64,000 nt of DNA from Allomuricauda sp. ARW1Y1. Lineage in GTDB: Bacteria > Bacteroidota > Bacteroidia > Flavobacteriales > Flavobacteriaceae. The notes under the pieces were generated by a model, which did not search any database, was not told the DNA's origin, and worked only from the letters and a program-made list of their open reading frames with translations. Shown piece after piece: positions 1 to 9,468 of this stretch. The position numbers were made by a program, and so were the translations under genes. The first letter of the stretch is position 1. Each line of letters opens with the position of its first letter. Location: NCBI RefSeq assembly GCF_013407935.1, contig NZ_JACBZU010000003.1, forward strand, positions 62,001 through 126,000, in the 5' to 3' direction.

Positions 1-2
1 AC

Positions 3-1841
3 TTTTTAGAGGAAAAGGGGGTTCCCTATCACACAGCGGGTTTAGCCATTACACTGCAAAGAAACAGTTCCCTTGGGCCAAACGAAGAGGCCTATAATTT
101 AAGAATAGATAGTGTGGTGACGATTTCCGCACCATCGAGGAAAGGTGCTTATTATGCTATCGCAACCCTTAAACAATTGTTTCGAAAATTGGATGGTAAG
201 GGACATTTTCCCAAGGTTGATATCATGGATTGGCCCTCCTTTGGCATTAGGGGCTTTATGCACGATACAGGAAGAAATTTTCAATCTGTAGACCAATTGA
301 AAGAACAGATTGAGATACTGGCCAATTACAAGTACAACATATTTCATTGGCATTTAACCGATAATCCTGGATGGAGATTGGAGAGTCGCAAATATCCCCA
401 ATTACAATCTGATGAGGCCTTTTCCAGAGATGTTGGCCACTATTATTCGCAAGCGGATTTCAAGGAGATTTTGGTTTTTTGTAAAGCGCGGAACATTACT
501 GTAATTCCGGAATTTGATATTCCCGGTCATACGGAGGCGTTCCGCAGGGCCTTTGGTTTCCAAAAAATGAATAACCCAGAAGTGTTGGCCATTCTTTTGG
601 ATTTATTCGATGAGCTTATGTCGCTTGCTGATGCCAATGAGATGCCCTATATACACATGGGCACTGATGAGGTAAGAAATAGGGCCGAGGAGGTTCCGCA
701 AGCGTTTATAGAGACTATTGCCCTTTTTATCAAGAAAAACAATCGAAAGGTTATCACATGGAAAGAAGGAATTGAACTGGACAATGATATTGTCACCATA
801 CAGCAATTATGGGCACAGCATTCACCCACGGCAGGCAGACAGTTTATTGACTCTAGAGCCAACTATATCAACCATTTAGATCCTTTCGCTGGAATGGTGA
901 GGTTGTTTTTTCAACAGCCTGGCCGCCAAAAAGATGGTAATGCAATGGCCTTGGGCGGTATCTTGTGTGCATGGCCCGACAATGCTGTGTCCAAAGAGCG
1001 TGATATTTTACGTCAGAACCCTATCTACCCTTCCATTGTTTTTTATTCTGATGCTATTTGGAACGGAAGGCCAGACTATGACCAACTGTATTGGACCATC
1101 CTTCCAGAAGTCGGTTCGGATGGATTCAAGGCCTTTCAAAGCTTGGAGGAAAAAGTGATCAGGCACCGTGACCTGTTCTTTTCGGGCAAAGAATTTCCTT
1201 ATGTTTCCCAAACCCGTGTACCATGGCAGATCATAGGGCCTTTTGATCATAATGGTGATGTTTCTACATCTTTTCCAATCGAAACGGAAATCAAGGAAAG
1301 CTACGTGGTCGATGGTCACCCATATAGTTGGAAGGGCCCTTATATGGGAGGAACTATTCATTTGAAGCACTTTTTTGGATTTCCTTCGATAACGGATGCA
1401 GAGCGCGGAACTTTTTACGCCACGACCCAAATATATTCACCCGATGTGCGCAAACAGGATTTTTGGATCGGATTTCATGGATGGTCGCGTTCCGGAGGAC
1501 GTCGAGGAGGCCCTTTTCCCAAACAGGGGTCATGGCATCATACCCAACCAAAAATATGGGTGAACGGAAATAGTATAGCCCCTCCAAAATGGAGGCAACC
1601 AGACTTTCCGGTGAAATCGGACGAGGTTCCCTTTATTGATGAAGATTACTTTTATCGTGAACCGACCAAAATCCCGTTGCAGAAAGGATGGAACACCATA
1701 CTGCTGAAGGTGCCTTTTGATGAGCCTTCGTGGAAATGGATGTTTACCTGTGTACCTATTTTGCAAACACAGCAAGGTGTTAAAGAGGCTAAGGAATTAG
1801 AATTTAGATTAACTACCAAAGCAGAGCGAAATGACAATTAA
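3..1841 (+). CDS. GH20 beta-N-acetylhexosaminidase-like protein (5' partial)
   Basis: The frame is open from the window edge (first full codon at base 3), so the N-terminus lies outside; 612 residues are visible. The protein starts inside the small alpha/beta domain that precedes GH20 barrels, then shows family hallmarks: FHWHLTDNPGWRLE, VIPEFDIPGHTEAFRRAFG, and IHMGTDEV, whose Asp-Glu pair is the expected catalytic pair of substrate-assisted GH20 enzymes (the usual HxGGDE is HMGTDE here). About 200 C-terminal residues after the barrel look like a beta-sandwich or CBM-like domain. Family knowledge: exo-release of GlcNAc or GalNAc from glycans. Its last codons overlap the next gene by 11 bases, so the two are cotranscribed. 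The Gly-to-Thr change before the catalytic pair could alter specificity. Confident of the fold, less of the sugar. Confidence 0.85.
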   Translation, partial: FLEEKGVPYHTAGLAITLQRNSSLGPNEEAYNLRIDSVVTISAPSRKGAYYAIATLKQLFRKLDGKGHFPKVDIMDWPSFGIRGFMHDTGRNFQSVDQLKEQIEILANYKYNIFHWHLTDNPGWRLESRKYPQLQSDEAFSRDVGHYYSQADFKEILVFCKARNITVIPEFDIPGHTEAFRRAFGFQKMNNPEVLAILLDLFDELMSLADANEMPYIHMGTDEVRNRAEEVPQAFIETIALFIKKNNRKVITWKEGIELDNDIVTIQQLWAQHSPTAGRQFIDSRANYINHLDPFAGMVRLFFQQPGRQKDGNAMALGGILCAWPDNAVSKERDILRQNPIYPSIVFYSDAIWNGRPDYDQLYWTILPEVGSDGFKAFQSLEEKVIRHRDLFFSGKEFPYVSQTRVPWQIIGPFDHNGDVSTSFPIETEIKESYVVDGHPYSWKGPYMGGTIHLKHFFGFPSITDAERGTFYATTQIYSPDVRKQDFWIGFHGWSRSGGRRGGPFPKQGSWHHTQPKIWVNGNSIAPPKWRQPDFPVKSDEVPFIDEDYFYREPTKIPLQKGWNTILLKVPFDEPSWKWMFTCVPILQTQQGVKEAKELEFRLTTKAERNDN

Positions 1842-4428
1842 ACGGTTTATATTATGTATTGTCCTATGTTGTGTCACATGTATTTCTACCGGGCAAAATC
1901 AACAAAAATTGGTTTTAGATTCGCTGCCCCCCATAATAGGTTCAGATCTTGATGTCGGCAATGGCTTTGCAGGAATGATGGGTGGTGAACAGGAAGGTGT
2001 CCTGATTGCTGCCGGTGGGGCCAATTTTCCCAATGGACTTCCTTGGGAAGGAGGTTCCAAGGTATGGAGTGATGCCATTTACTATTTAGATGGTGGGCAA
2101 TGGAACAGAGCGACAACCAGATTACCTAAGCCACTAGCTTATGGTGCAAGTGTTGCTTTGCCTGAAGGTATTTTGTTAGTTGGCGGTGAGAATGCACAGG
2201 GAAGCACGGATCAAGTACTACTATTGCAGATAGATACTGAAAGTAAATCTGTAACCCTAACTGAGTATCCCGACCTGCCCGAACCATTGGCCTATTCCTC
2301 CGCAGTGCTGGAAAATGGATATGTGTATGTGGCTGGGGGGAAAAATACCAATGCCACTACAAATTCCTTTTACAGGTTGTCCCTTGATACAAAATCTTGG
2401 GAACGGTTACCGGATTTTCCGGGGGAACCAAGGGCCCTGCATACGGTAGCGATACAGGATACCCAGCACTCCAGAAAATTATTCGTCATTGGCGGCAGAA
2501 ATCAAGAAACTGGTAAAAAATCAGTTCCCCTCACCGAATTTTTGGCATATGACCTACAACACGGAAGCTGGAGCAGAGCAGGGGAAGTGAAAATAAACAA
2601 TACGCCGTTGGTCTTGATGGGCGCTTATGCAAGGGACATGGGGTCCATGCACATTTTAGTTTATGGTGGTTCCGATGAGGTACTTTTCAATCGGCTCGAA
2701 AATATGGCATTGGAGATGCAAATGGAGCAGAACGACTCCCTATTAAAAAAAATGGTGCAGGAACGGGACGATATTTTAAATAATCATCCTGGGTTTTCAA
2801 ATAAGGTCTTATCATACAACACCATTACGGGAAAGTGGTTCGTTTACGATTCCCTGCCCAGGCCCTTGCCTGTCACCGCACTTGCTTTTGAGCAAGAAGA
2901 GGATGTGGTGGTCATTTCCGGTGAAGTCTCACCAGGGATCCGAACTAATGTCGTTCAAAAAATTACGGAAGGAGAGGCCGTGAAACCCTTTGGTACTATA
3001 AATTATGTGGTGTTGTTCGGATACCTCACGCTATCATTGCTCATAGGAGTTTATTTTTCATATAAACAAAAGTCGACCAACGATTATTTTGTAGGTGGAG
3101 GGCGTATCCCATGGTGGGCCAGTGGGCTAAGTGTTTTTGGCACTTTGCTCAGCGCGATTACCTTCATGGCCATTCCAGCAAAGGCATTTGTTACCGATTG
3201 GTCCTTTTTTATGCTGAATATGGCGGCCATAGCCATTACACCATTGATTTCCTTGGTTTTCATACCTTTTTTTAATCGACTGAAAATCACAACGGCCTAC
3301 GAATTTTTGGAGGACCGTTTTAATTATGCGGCTCGGGCCTTCGGTAGTCTGTCCTTTATCTTATTTCAATTGGGGCGTATCGGTATTGTGCTTTTGTTGC
3401 CCTCTTTGGCCATATCCATAGTAACAGGTATTCCAGTGGAGATCAGTATATTGATCATGAGCTTGCTTTGTATCGCATATACGGCATTTGGTGGAATTGA
3501 GGCGGTTATCTGGACGGATGTGTTACAGGTGGTCGTACTATTGGGAGGAAGCGTGCTGGCGGTAGTATGGATCATGCTGCACACCGAAAGTTCATTTGGT
3601 GATATAATCAGTTATGCTTCTGAAAAACACAAGTTCAATGTTGCCAATATGGATTTTAATTTCACTAAATCCACCTTTTGGGTCGTGACCATTGGCGGAC
3701 TTGCCTCGGCAATGGTGACACAAGGAACGGACCAGACCATAGTCCAGAGGTACCTGACCAGTACAGATGTAAAGAACTCCCAAAAAACTTTGTATACCAA
3801 TGCTGTTTTAACGTTACCGGCCAGTATCATTTTCTTTGGCCTAGGAACATTATTGTTTGTTTTTTACTCTGAATTTCCGGAACGTTTGTCTCCAACCATT
3901 TCCAATAACGACGCTATTTTTCCCATGTATATTGTAAAGGAATTGCCGGTTGGGGTATCGGGTCTTTTGGTAGCAGGCATTTTTTCTGCGGCCATGAGTA
4001 GCATTAGCAGTAGTCTAAACTCGGTTTCCACAGCCTTTTGCAACGATTTTTACAAACGGTTCAATCAAGAGGTGGCCGATAAACGATTATTGCGGATAGC
4101 AAGAATAGTTACGGTACTTACGGGGCTTATCGGGATGTTGCTCGCACTTTGGATGGCCAACTCCAACATAAAATCGCTCTGGGATGAATTTTATAGGTAT
4201 CTCGGACTATTTACAGGAGGTTTGGGTGGCATGTTCTTGTTGGGCATGCTTACAAAAAAGGCCAATGCCAAAGGTACATTGTTGGGGTTGTTCGCCAGTG
4301 CCGTCCTTATTTGGTACATCAGCGTTTATACCGAGATAAGCTTTTTGATGTATGCCTTCTTTGGGGTTGTCTCCTGTTATGGGTTTGGGTACATTTTTAG
4401 CCTTCTGTTCAAAAAAACTAATGGATAA
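1831..4428 (+). CDS. Kelch mutarotase (NanM-like) fused to sodium:solute symporter
   Basis: An 865-residue fusion. Residues 1-22 form a signal peptide. Residues about 30-385 carry repeated kelch blades (motifs such as GGANFPNG, LLVGGENAQG, YVAGGKNTNA, FVIGGRNQ) typical of N-acetylneuraminate epimerase/cyclically permuted mutarotases. From about residue 390 the protein becomes a multi-helix SSS-family symporter with the NDYFVGGGRIPWW signature and about 13 hydrophobic segments. Inference: the propeller sits in the periplasm and equilibrates anomers of a released acidic or amino sugar before sodium-driven uptake by the fused transporter. Context supports this: GH20 overlaps upstream and a sialate O-acetylesterase lies downstream. 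The substrate is not provable from sequence. No sialate lyase or epimerase gene is visible in the window. Confidence 0.88.
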   Translation: MTIKRFILCIVLCCVTCISTGQNQQKLVLDSLPPIIGSDLDVGNGFAGMMGGEQEGVLIAAGGANFPNGLPWEGGSKVWSDAIYYLDGGQWNRATTRLPKPLAYGASVALPEGILLVGGENAQGSTDQVLLLQIDTESKSVTLTEYPDLPEPLAYSSAVLENGYVYVAGGKNTNATTNSFYRLSLDTKSWERLPDFPGEPRALHTVAIQDTQHSRKLFVIGGRNQETGKKSVPLTEFLAYDLQHGSWSRAGEVKINNTPLVLMGAYARDMGSMHILVYGGSDEVLFNRLENMALEMQMEQNDSLLKKMVQERDDILNNHPGFSNKVLSYNTITGKWFVYDSLPRPLPVTALAFEQEEDVVVISGEVSPGIRTNVVQKITEGEAVKPFGTINYVVLFGYLTLSLLIGVYFSYKQKSTNDYFVGGGRIPWWASGLSVFGTLLSAITFMAIPAKAFVTDWSFFMLNMAAIAITPLISLVFIPFFNRLKITTAYEFLEDRFNYAARAFGSLSFILFQLGRIGIVLLLPSLAISIVTGIPVEISILIMSLLCIAYTAFGGIEAVIWTDVLQVVVLLGGSVLAVVWIMLHTESSFGDIISYASEKHKFNVANMDFNFTKSTFWVVTIGGLASAMVTQGTDQTIVQRYLTSTDVKNSQKTLYTNAVLTLPASIIFFGLGTLLFVFYSEFPERLSPTISNNDAIFPMYIVKELPVGVSGLLVAGIFSAAMSSISSSLNSVSTAFCNDFYKRFNQEVADKRLLRIARIVTVLTGLIGMLLALWMANSNIKSLWDEFYRYLGLFTGGLGGMFLLGMLTKKANAKGTLLGLFASAVLIWYISVYTEISFLMYAFFGVVSCYGFGYIFSLLFKKTNG

Positions 4429-4568
4429 ATTGGCATATCTCTGCTATGAAGCTTTGCCATGTGTTGAACCTGATGTAATGAGAATAAGGTCGGTATCCTA
4501 CGATGGGTTTTGTGCTATTGTTACAATGATGTGTATGCTTTTGAAATGCTTGATTTTTCTAAATAAGA

Positions 4569-6104
4569 ATGAAAGTAAAAACTAAATTAAAAATTGCCTT
4601 ATTTGTTATTGGACTTTTCATTCAATGCGGAATCCCGGTTGCAAGCGCACAATTAAAACTTCCTTCCATATTTACGGATAACATGGTTTTACAGCGCAAC
4701 AAACCCATTCATATCTGGGGTTGGGGAAAGCCGAAGGAGACCGTTGAGGTTACATTTAATGGAGAAACCAAATCCGATGTGGTCAAATATGATACATCGT
4801 GGCGTATAACCTTTGACCCTCGGGAAGCGGATACTACAGGGCGGTCGTTAACGATACGTCATGGAGACGAGCAATATTCATTGAAAAATATACTGATCGG
4901 GGATATTTGGCTTTGTCTCGGTCAATCCAATATGGAATGGCCACTACAAAAGGAAATGCACTACGCTGAGGAAGTTGATAAAACGGACCAAAGATTGTTT
5001 CGTTTTTACAATCCCACCTATGCTGGAAAGAATGTGTTCAACGAAACTTTTGGAGATTCAATCGTAAGAAGGTTGAGCACCCAAAGTTTTTATAAGGGTC
5101 ACTGGAAAGCGAGCAATCCAAAAACGGCAAAGGATATGAGTGCCGTCGGCTACTATTTCGGTCAAGCAATCCTGCAGACCACAAGGGTGCCCATTGGTTT
5201 GATTAATCTAGCTATAGGAGGGGCACCATTGGAAACTTTTATCAGTACGGTTTCCTTGTCGGAATCCCAAAAATATAAGGCCAAGGTAACCGACAATTGG
5301 CTTTACAATAATCATTTGCCAATATGGGTCCGTGAAAGGGGCAAGCAGAACCTCGAAGAGGCGAAATCTGTACCTGAGGATACGTTAGGCCCTAATCATG
5401 CCTATAAACCAGGGTTTGCTTATGAAGCTGGGGTGAAGCCCTTGTTCCAACTACCCATAAAAGGCATTATATGTTATCAAGGGGAAAGCAACGCGCAAGA
5501 AGAAGAAAGGGTAATGGAATATGCTGATCTTCAAGCATTGATGGTTAATGATTACAGGATTGGATGGAAGGATGCACAATTGCCATTTTACTGGGCACAA
5601 TTGTCCTCCATAGATACGGTGAATTATGATGCGCATCTATGGCCCCAATTCCGCAACGAGCAAAGAAAACTCTTATCCATGATCACCAATGGGGGAATGG
5701 CCGTTACATCGGATATTGGGGCAAAAAATGATGTACATCCCAGAAATAAAAAAGCGGTGGGCGAACGCTTGGCTCGATGGGCCTTGTTCAAAACGTACAA
5801 GCGGGACATTGTGCCATCGGGGCCATTGGTCCAAAAAGTGGAGTTCAATAAGGGTCGATTAATGGTAACGTTTGCATATGGTGAAGGACTTGCCAGCAAG
5901 GATGGATTGGAAGTACATGGATTCTCCGTGGATGGCCTAAATCCTGTTCATGCAGAAATACAACATGGAAAGGTGGTGATTCCGGTCCAAGACAGTCCCA
6001 AATATTTATACTATGGGTGGCAGGCATGGAGCCGTGGCAATTTGGTGAATGCTGCACAATTACCAGCATCTACCTTTCGCATGCCCGTAACCATAAAGCA
6101 ATGA
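4569..6104 (+). CDS. Sialate O-acetylesterase (SGNH-type)
   Basis: 511 residues with an N-terminal signal peptide ending near VASAQ. The start of the mature protein (PSIFTDNMVLQRNKPIHIWG) is characteristic of the family. The nucleophile block LCLGQSNMEWPL, the GIICYQGESNA block, and a late DVHPRNKKAVGERLA block with the catalytic His are all present. Family knowledge: removes O-acetyl groups from sialic acids or other acetylated glycans. The gene lies 140 bp after the mutarotase-symporter and before a TIM-barrel isomerase, fitting deacetylation of a released sugar ahead of uptake. Many environmental homologues act on acetylated hemicellulose or other glycans, so the sialate specificity is inferred from the neighbours only. 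Confidence 0.88.
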   Translation: MKVKTKLKIALFVIGLFIQCGIPVASAQLKLPSIFTDNMVLQRNKPIHIWGWGKPKETVEVTFNGETKSDVVKYDTSWRITFDPREADTTGRSLTIRHGDEQYSLKNILIGDIWLCLGQSNMEWPLQKEMHYAEEVDKTDQRLFRFYNPTYAGKNVFNETFGDSIVRRLSTQSFYKGHWKASNPKTAKDMSAVGYYFGQAILQTTRVPIGLINLAIGGAPLETFISTVSLSESQKYKAKVTDNWLYNNHLPIWVRERGKQNLEEAKSVPEDTLGPNHAYKPGFAYEAGVKPLFQLPIKGIICYQGESNAQEEERVMEYADLQALMVNDYRIGWKDAQLPFYWAQLSSIDTVNYDAHLWPQFRNEQRKLLSMITNGGMAVTSDIGAKNDVHPRNKKAVGERLARWALFKTYKRDIVPSGPLVQKVEFNKGRLMVTFAYGEGLASKDGLEVHGFSVDGLNPVHAEIQHGKVVIPVQDSPKYLYYGWQAWSRGNLVNAAQLPASTFRMPVTIKQ

Positions 6105-6126
6105 GCCAAATGAGGGATTATTTGGC
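6105..6126 (+). other. Hairpin directly after the esterase stop codon
   Basis: GCCAAAT (6105-6111) and ATTTGGC (6120-6126) form a 7-bp stem with an 8-nt loop immediately after the TGA stop at 6102-6104. There is no T tract, so it is not a standard terminator; it may protect or mark a 3' end. Confidence 0.35.
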
Positions 6127-6171
6127 AAAATCAAAAACAATTGTACCAAAAAAAACATAAATCAATATTGA

Positions 6172-7107
6172 ATGATGAACCGTAGAAATTTTGTAAAGGA
6201 CAATGTGATGCTTTCGGGAGCATTAGGACTCGGGATACCAGGACTTTTTGCCCAGCGCAATGCGACAGATATCAAATTTTCCAACACACCTGCCCAATTT
6301 AAGCTGAATTACGCACCGCATTTGGGAATGTTCGAAGCCTCAGCAGGAAAAGACCCTATCGATCAATTGCATTTTATGGCCGATATGGGCTTTACGGCAT
6401 TCGAGGATAACGGGATGAAGGGTCGCTCCGTGACATTACAGGAGAAAATGGCAAGTACCATGGAAAAGCGTGGTTTGAAAATGGGGGTATTCGTGGCCCA
6501 TGAAATTTCCTGGAACAAACCTAACCTTACCAATGGAGATTTGGCGCTTCGGGAAAAGTTCTTGGAAGAAATCAAGGAATCCATTGAAATTGCCAAACGG
6601 GTCAATGCCGAATGGATGACGGTAGTACCCGGACATGTGGACCTACGCTTGAGCAAAGGATATCAAACGGCCCATGTGGTGGAATCCCTCAAACAGGCCA
6701 GTGCATTGTTGGAGCCCCATGGTCTGACCATGGTCTTGGAGCCACTGAATTTTAGGGACCATCCCGGACTGTTTCTCACCGAAAGCCACCAAGCCTATGA
6801 AATATGCAAGGCTGTGGACAGTCTGTCCTGTAAGATCCTTTTTGATATTTACCACCAACAAATACAGGAAGGGAACTTGATTCCAAATATAGATGCATCA
6901 TGGGATGAGATTGCCTATTTTCAGGTTGGTGACAATCCAGGTAGGAAGGAGCCTACCACCGGGGAAATCAATTATCTAAATGTGTTCAAGCATATACATG
7001 GCAAAGGATTCAAGGGCATCGTCGGAATGGAGCACGGGAATTCCAGACCAGGGGTCGAAGGCGAGCAAGCCGTAATCGAAGCGTATCTAAAAAGTGACTC
7101 TTTTTAA
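6172..7107 (+). CDS. Tat-exported TIM-barrel sugar isomerase/epimerase (hydroxypyruvate-isomerase-like)
   Basis: 311 residues. The start MMNRRNFVKDN followed by a Gly/Ala/Leu-rich stretch ending at FAQ is a Tat-type signal of the kind common on Bacteroidota sugar oxidoreductases and isomerases. The body is an AP-endonuclease-2-like TIM barrel; acidic and His positions in VLEPLNFRDHPG, ILFDIYHQQ and GMEHGNSRPG match the metal-binding pattern of hydroxypyruvate isomerase/xylose-isomerase-like proteins. The stop shares one base with the next start (TAATG), so translation is probably coupled. Role inferred: isomerisation of an oxidised or keto sugar made by the oxidoreductases of this cluster. 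The true substrate is unknown. Confidence 0.8.
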   Translation: MMNRRNFVKDNVMLSGALGLGIPGLFAQRNATDIKFSNTPAQFKLNYAPHLGMFEASAGKDPIDQLHFMADMGFTAFEDNGMKGRSVTLQEKMASTMEKRGLKMGVFVAHEISWNKPNLTNGDLALREKFLEEIKESIEIAKRVNAEWMTVVPGHVDLRLSKGYQTAHVVESLKQASALLEPHGLTMVLEPLNFRDHPGLFLTESHQAYEICKAVDSLSCKILFDIYHQQIQEGNLIPNIDASWDEIAYFQVGDNPGRKEPTTGEINYLNVFKHIHGKGFKGIVGMEHGNSRPGVEGEQAVIEAYLKSDSF

Positions 7108-8075
7108 TGGAAAAAATAAAAAAAATCATTGGAACTGTCGGTTGTATATGGCTAGGTATGCTCATAACACATGGACAAGAATCTTACACGGAAACTCTCC
7201 TCGGATCTACGGCGACCCTAGAAATGGTATCGATCCCACCGGGAAGCTTTCTAATGGGGAGCAAAGCTGATGAAATCGGCCGAGACCTTGATGAAGGCCC
7301 AGTACGCGAAATACAGGTGGATGGCTTCTGGATGTCAAAATTTGAAGTTACCTGGGAGCTATACAATCTCTTTGTGGAAAGGGGGATTGACCATCTTAAC
7401 CACAAAACCAAAGGGGAAGAGGTTCAACTGGACATTGATGGTATATCCGGAGCAACTACCCCATATGTCGACATGAGCTTGGGCATGGGCAGGGAAAAGG
7501 ATTATCCAGCGGTGAATGTTACACAAAGGGCTGCTTCTGCATTTTGTCAATGGCTATCAGCAATTACCGGACGGTACTATCGATTGCCCACTGAAGCTGA
7601 ATGGGAGTATGCGGCAAGAGCGGGAAGCGTTGATCCCTATCATTTTGGGACGGATATCTCACAGTTGGGGGGCTTTGCATGGTTCCAAAACAACAGCAAT
7701 GACACATATCACCCGGTAGGCGAAAAGAAGCCCAATCCCTGGGGGCTTTATGATATGTATGGTAATGTGGCCGAATGGACCTTGGATCAATACAAAGCGG
7801 ATGGCTATCAAAATACAATACTGCCTTTTGAACCAGTGGTCACTGAATATCCCATTGTGCTCAGGGGAGGTTCGTTCAAAGATGGTCCAGAGCAATTGCG
7901 AAGTGCCTCTCGATTGGATTCAAAACCTATATGGAAAGAAAGAGATCCACAGTTTCCACGCAGTAAATGGTGGTTTACGGATGCAGCGTTTGTTGGTTTT
8001 AGGGTAGTTCGTCCAAAAGAGGTTCCACCTAAGGAGGAGATGAACGAATATTGGAGCGACAACGGATTGGAGTAA
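7107..8075 (+). CDS. Exported FGE/SUMF1-fold protein without active-site cysteines
   Basis: 322 residues with a signal peptide ending near THGQ. It carries the sulfatase-modifying-factor fold: VSIPPGSFLMGS at the start, RLPTEAEWEYAARAG, LYDMYGNVAEWT, and LRGGSFKDG near the C-terminus. In genuine formylglycine-generating enzymes the GGS motif is followed by two catalytic cysteines five residues apart; here the segment is GGSFKDGPEQLRSASR, with none. It is therefore unlikely to make formylglycine, and no sulfatase is nearby. The fold is also used by proteins that bind or modify other substrates. It is coupled to the upstream isomerase by a one-base overlap, suggesting a role in the same sugar pathway; function unknown. 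Confidence 0.82.
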   Translation: MEKIKKIIGTVGCIWLGMLITHGQESYTETLLGSTATLEMVSIPPGSFLMGSKADEIGRDLDEGPVREIQVDGFWMSKFEVTWELYNLFVERGIDHLNHKTKGEEVQLDIDGISGATTPYVDMSLGMGREKDYPAVNVTQRAASAFCQWLSAITGRYYRLPTEAEWEYAARAGSVDPYHFGTDISQLGGFAWFQNNSNDTYHPVGEKKPNPWGLYDMYGNVAEWTLDQYKADGYQNTILPFEPVVTEYPIVLRGGSFKDGPEQLRSASRLDSKPIWKERDPQFPRSKWWFTDAAFVGFRVVRPKEVPPKEEMNEYWSDNGLE

Positions 8076-8104
8076 AAATTAGAACATACCAAAAGAATAT
8101 ACAT

Positions 8105-9427
8105 ATGGACAGAACAAACAACAAATCTAGAAGAACATTCATTAAGAACGCATCCATGGCCTCGGGCGCAATATTATTGCCATCGATACACGGACACGGG
8201 ATGGTCAATGTGTTTAACGAGAAAAAGTTAAAAATAGCTCTTGTGGGTTGTGGCGGACGTGGGACAGGTGCTGCAAATCAGGCTTTGGAGGCCGATGACC
8301 ATGTACAATTGGTGGCTATGGCCGATCTCTTTGAAGATCAGTTGAATTCAAGCTATGGCCATTTATATGAAAAATATAAGGATACTGGAAAAATAAAGGT
8401 CAAGGACAAACATAAATTTGTTGGCTTTGATGGGTATAAAAAGGCTATTGAGCTAGCCGATGTAGTGATCTTGGCCACCCCTCCTGGATTTAGGCCCTAT
8501 CATTTCGCCTATGCCATTGAAAACGACAAACATGTGTTCATGGAAAAACCTGTTGCCACAGATGCACCAGGTATCCGTAAGGTATTGGAAATGGCCAAAT
8601 TGGCAGAATCCAAGAGACTGAATGTCGTTGTGGGCCTACAACGTCACTATCAGGAAAATTACATCAAAGTGAACTCATTGATTAAAAGTGGTGAATTGGG
8701 AAAAATTATGTCTGGGCAGGTCTATTGGAACAGTTCAGGCGTTTGGGTACGGCCTAGACAACCTGAGCAGTCGGAGATGGAATACCAAATGAGAAATTGG
8801 TATTACTTCAACTGGGTCTGTGGCGACCATATTCTGGAACAACATATTCATAATATTGACATTGCCAATTGGTTTATCGGGGAATATCCTGTTTCAGCGC
8901 AAGGAATGGGTGGTCGAATGGTCAGAAAAGGACCGGACCATGGTGAGATTTACGACCACCACTTCGTGGAGTTCACCTATCCAAGCGGAGCGGTGATTTC
9001 AAGTCAATGTAGGCACCAGCCCAACACCATGTATCGTGTGGGTGAAATATTCCAACTGACCAATGGGAAGGTCGATACACGAGACGCCGGTGCGGCCAAA
9101 ATTTACGATATGAACGGCAAAGAAGTACGATCCATAGAAAACTCAAAAGGTCATAATCCATATCAGGAGGAACATAATAAACTATTTGCCTCCATCCGGA
9201 GCAAGGGTGTAATAAATGATGCCTTCAATGGGGCCAAAAGCACGATGACGGCTATTATGGGGCGAATGGCCACTTATAGTGGTAAGGTCATTGGCTGGGA
9301 AGAGGCTTTGGCTTCGGAACTTCAGCTTATGCCTGAGCAGTTGAGTTGGGATTCACCAACCCCAACGAAACCTGATGCAAATGGCAATTATCCTGTTCCA
9401 GTACCTGGCCAGGCCAAAGTTCTTTAA
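8105..9427 (+). CDS. Tat-exported Gfo/Idh/MocA-family oxidoreductase
   Basis: 440 residues from the ATG at 8105, chosen because MDRTNNKSRRTFIKNAS gives a clean twin-arginine signal; an upstream in-frame ATG at 8051 would bury it and overlap the previous gene. The Rossmann motif ALVGCGGRGTGAANQAL, the family EKP motif in VFMEKPVATD, and HILEQHIHNIDIANWF identify an NAD(P)-dependent sugar oxidoreductase. Family members oxidise sugar carbons or act as redox-driven glycosidases with tightly bound NAD. It lies between the FGE-fold protein and a GH109-like relative in an amino-sugar cluster. The substrate cannot be read from the sequence. Confidence 0.85.
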   Translation: MDRTNNKSRRTFIKNASMASGAILLPSIHGHGMVNVFNEKKLKIALVGCGGRGTGAANQALEADDHVQLVAMADLFEDQLNSSYGHLYEKYKDTGKIKVKDKHKFVGFDGYKKAIELADVVILATPPGFRPYHFAYAIENDKHVFMEKPVATDAPGIRKVLEMAKLAESKRLNVVVGLQRHYQENYIKVNSLIKSGELGKIMSGQVYWNSSGVWVRPRQPEQSEMEYQMRNWYYFNWVCGDHILEQHIHNIDIANWFIGEYPVSAQGMGGRMVRKGPDHGEIYDHHFVEFTYPSGAVISSQCRHQPNTMYRVGEIFQLTNGKVDTRDAGAAKIYDMNGKEVRSIENSKGHNPYQEEHNKLFASIRSKGVINDAFNGAKSTMTAIMGRMATYSGKVIGWEEALASELQLMPEQLSWDSPTPTKPDANGNYPVPVPGQAKVL

Positions 9428-9468
9428 TGCCAGAATACTGATAATAAGTTACAACAAGATTTACTGAT

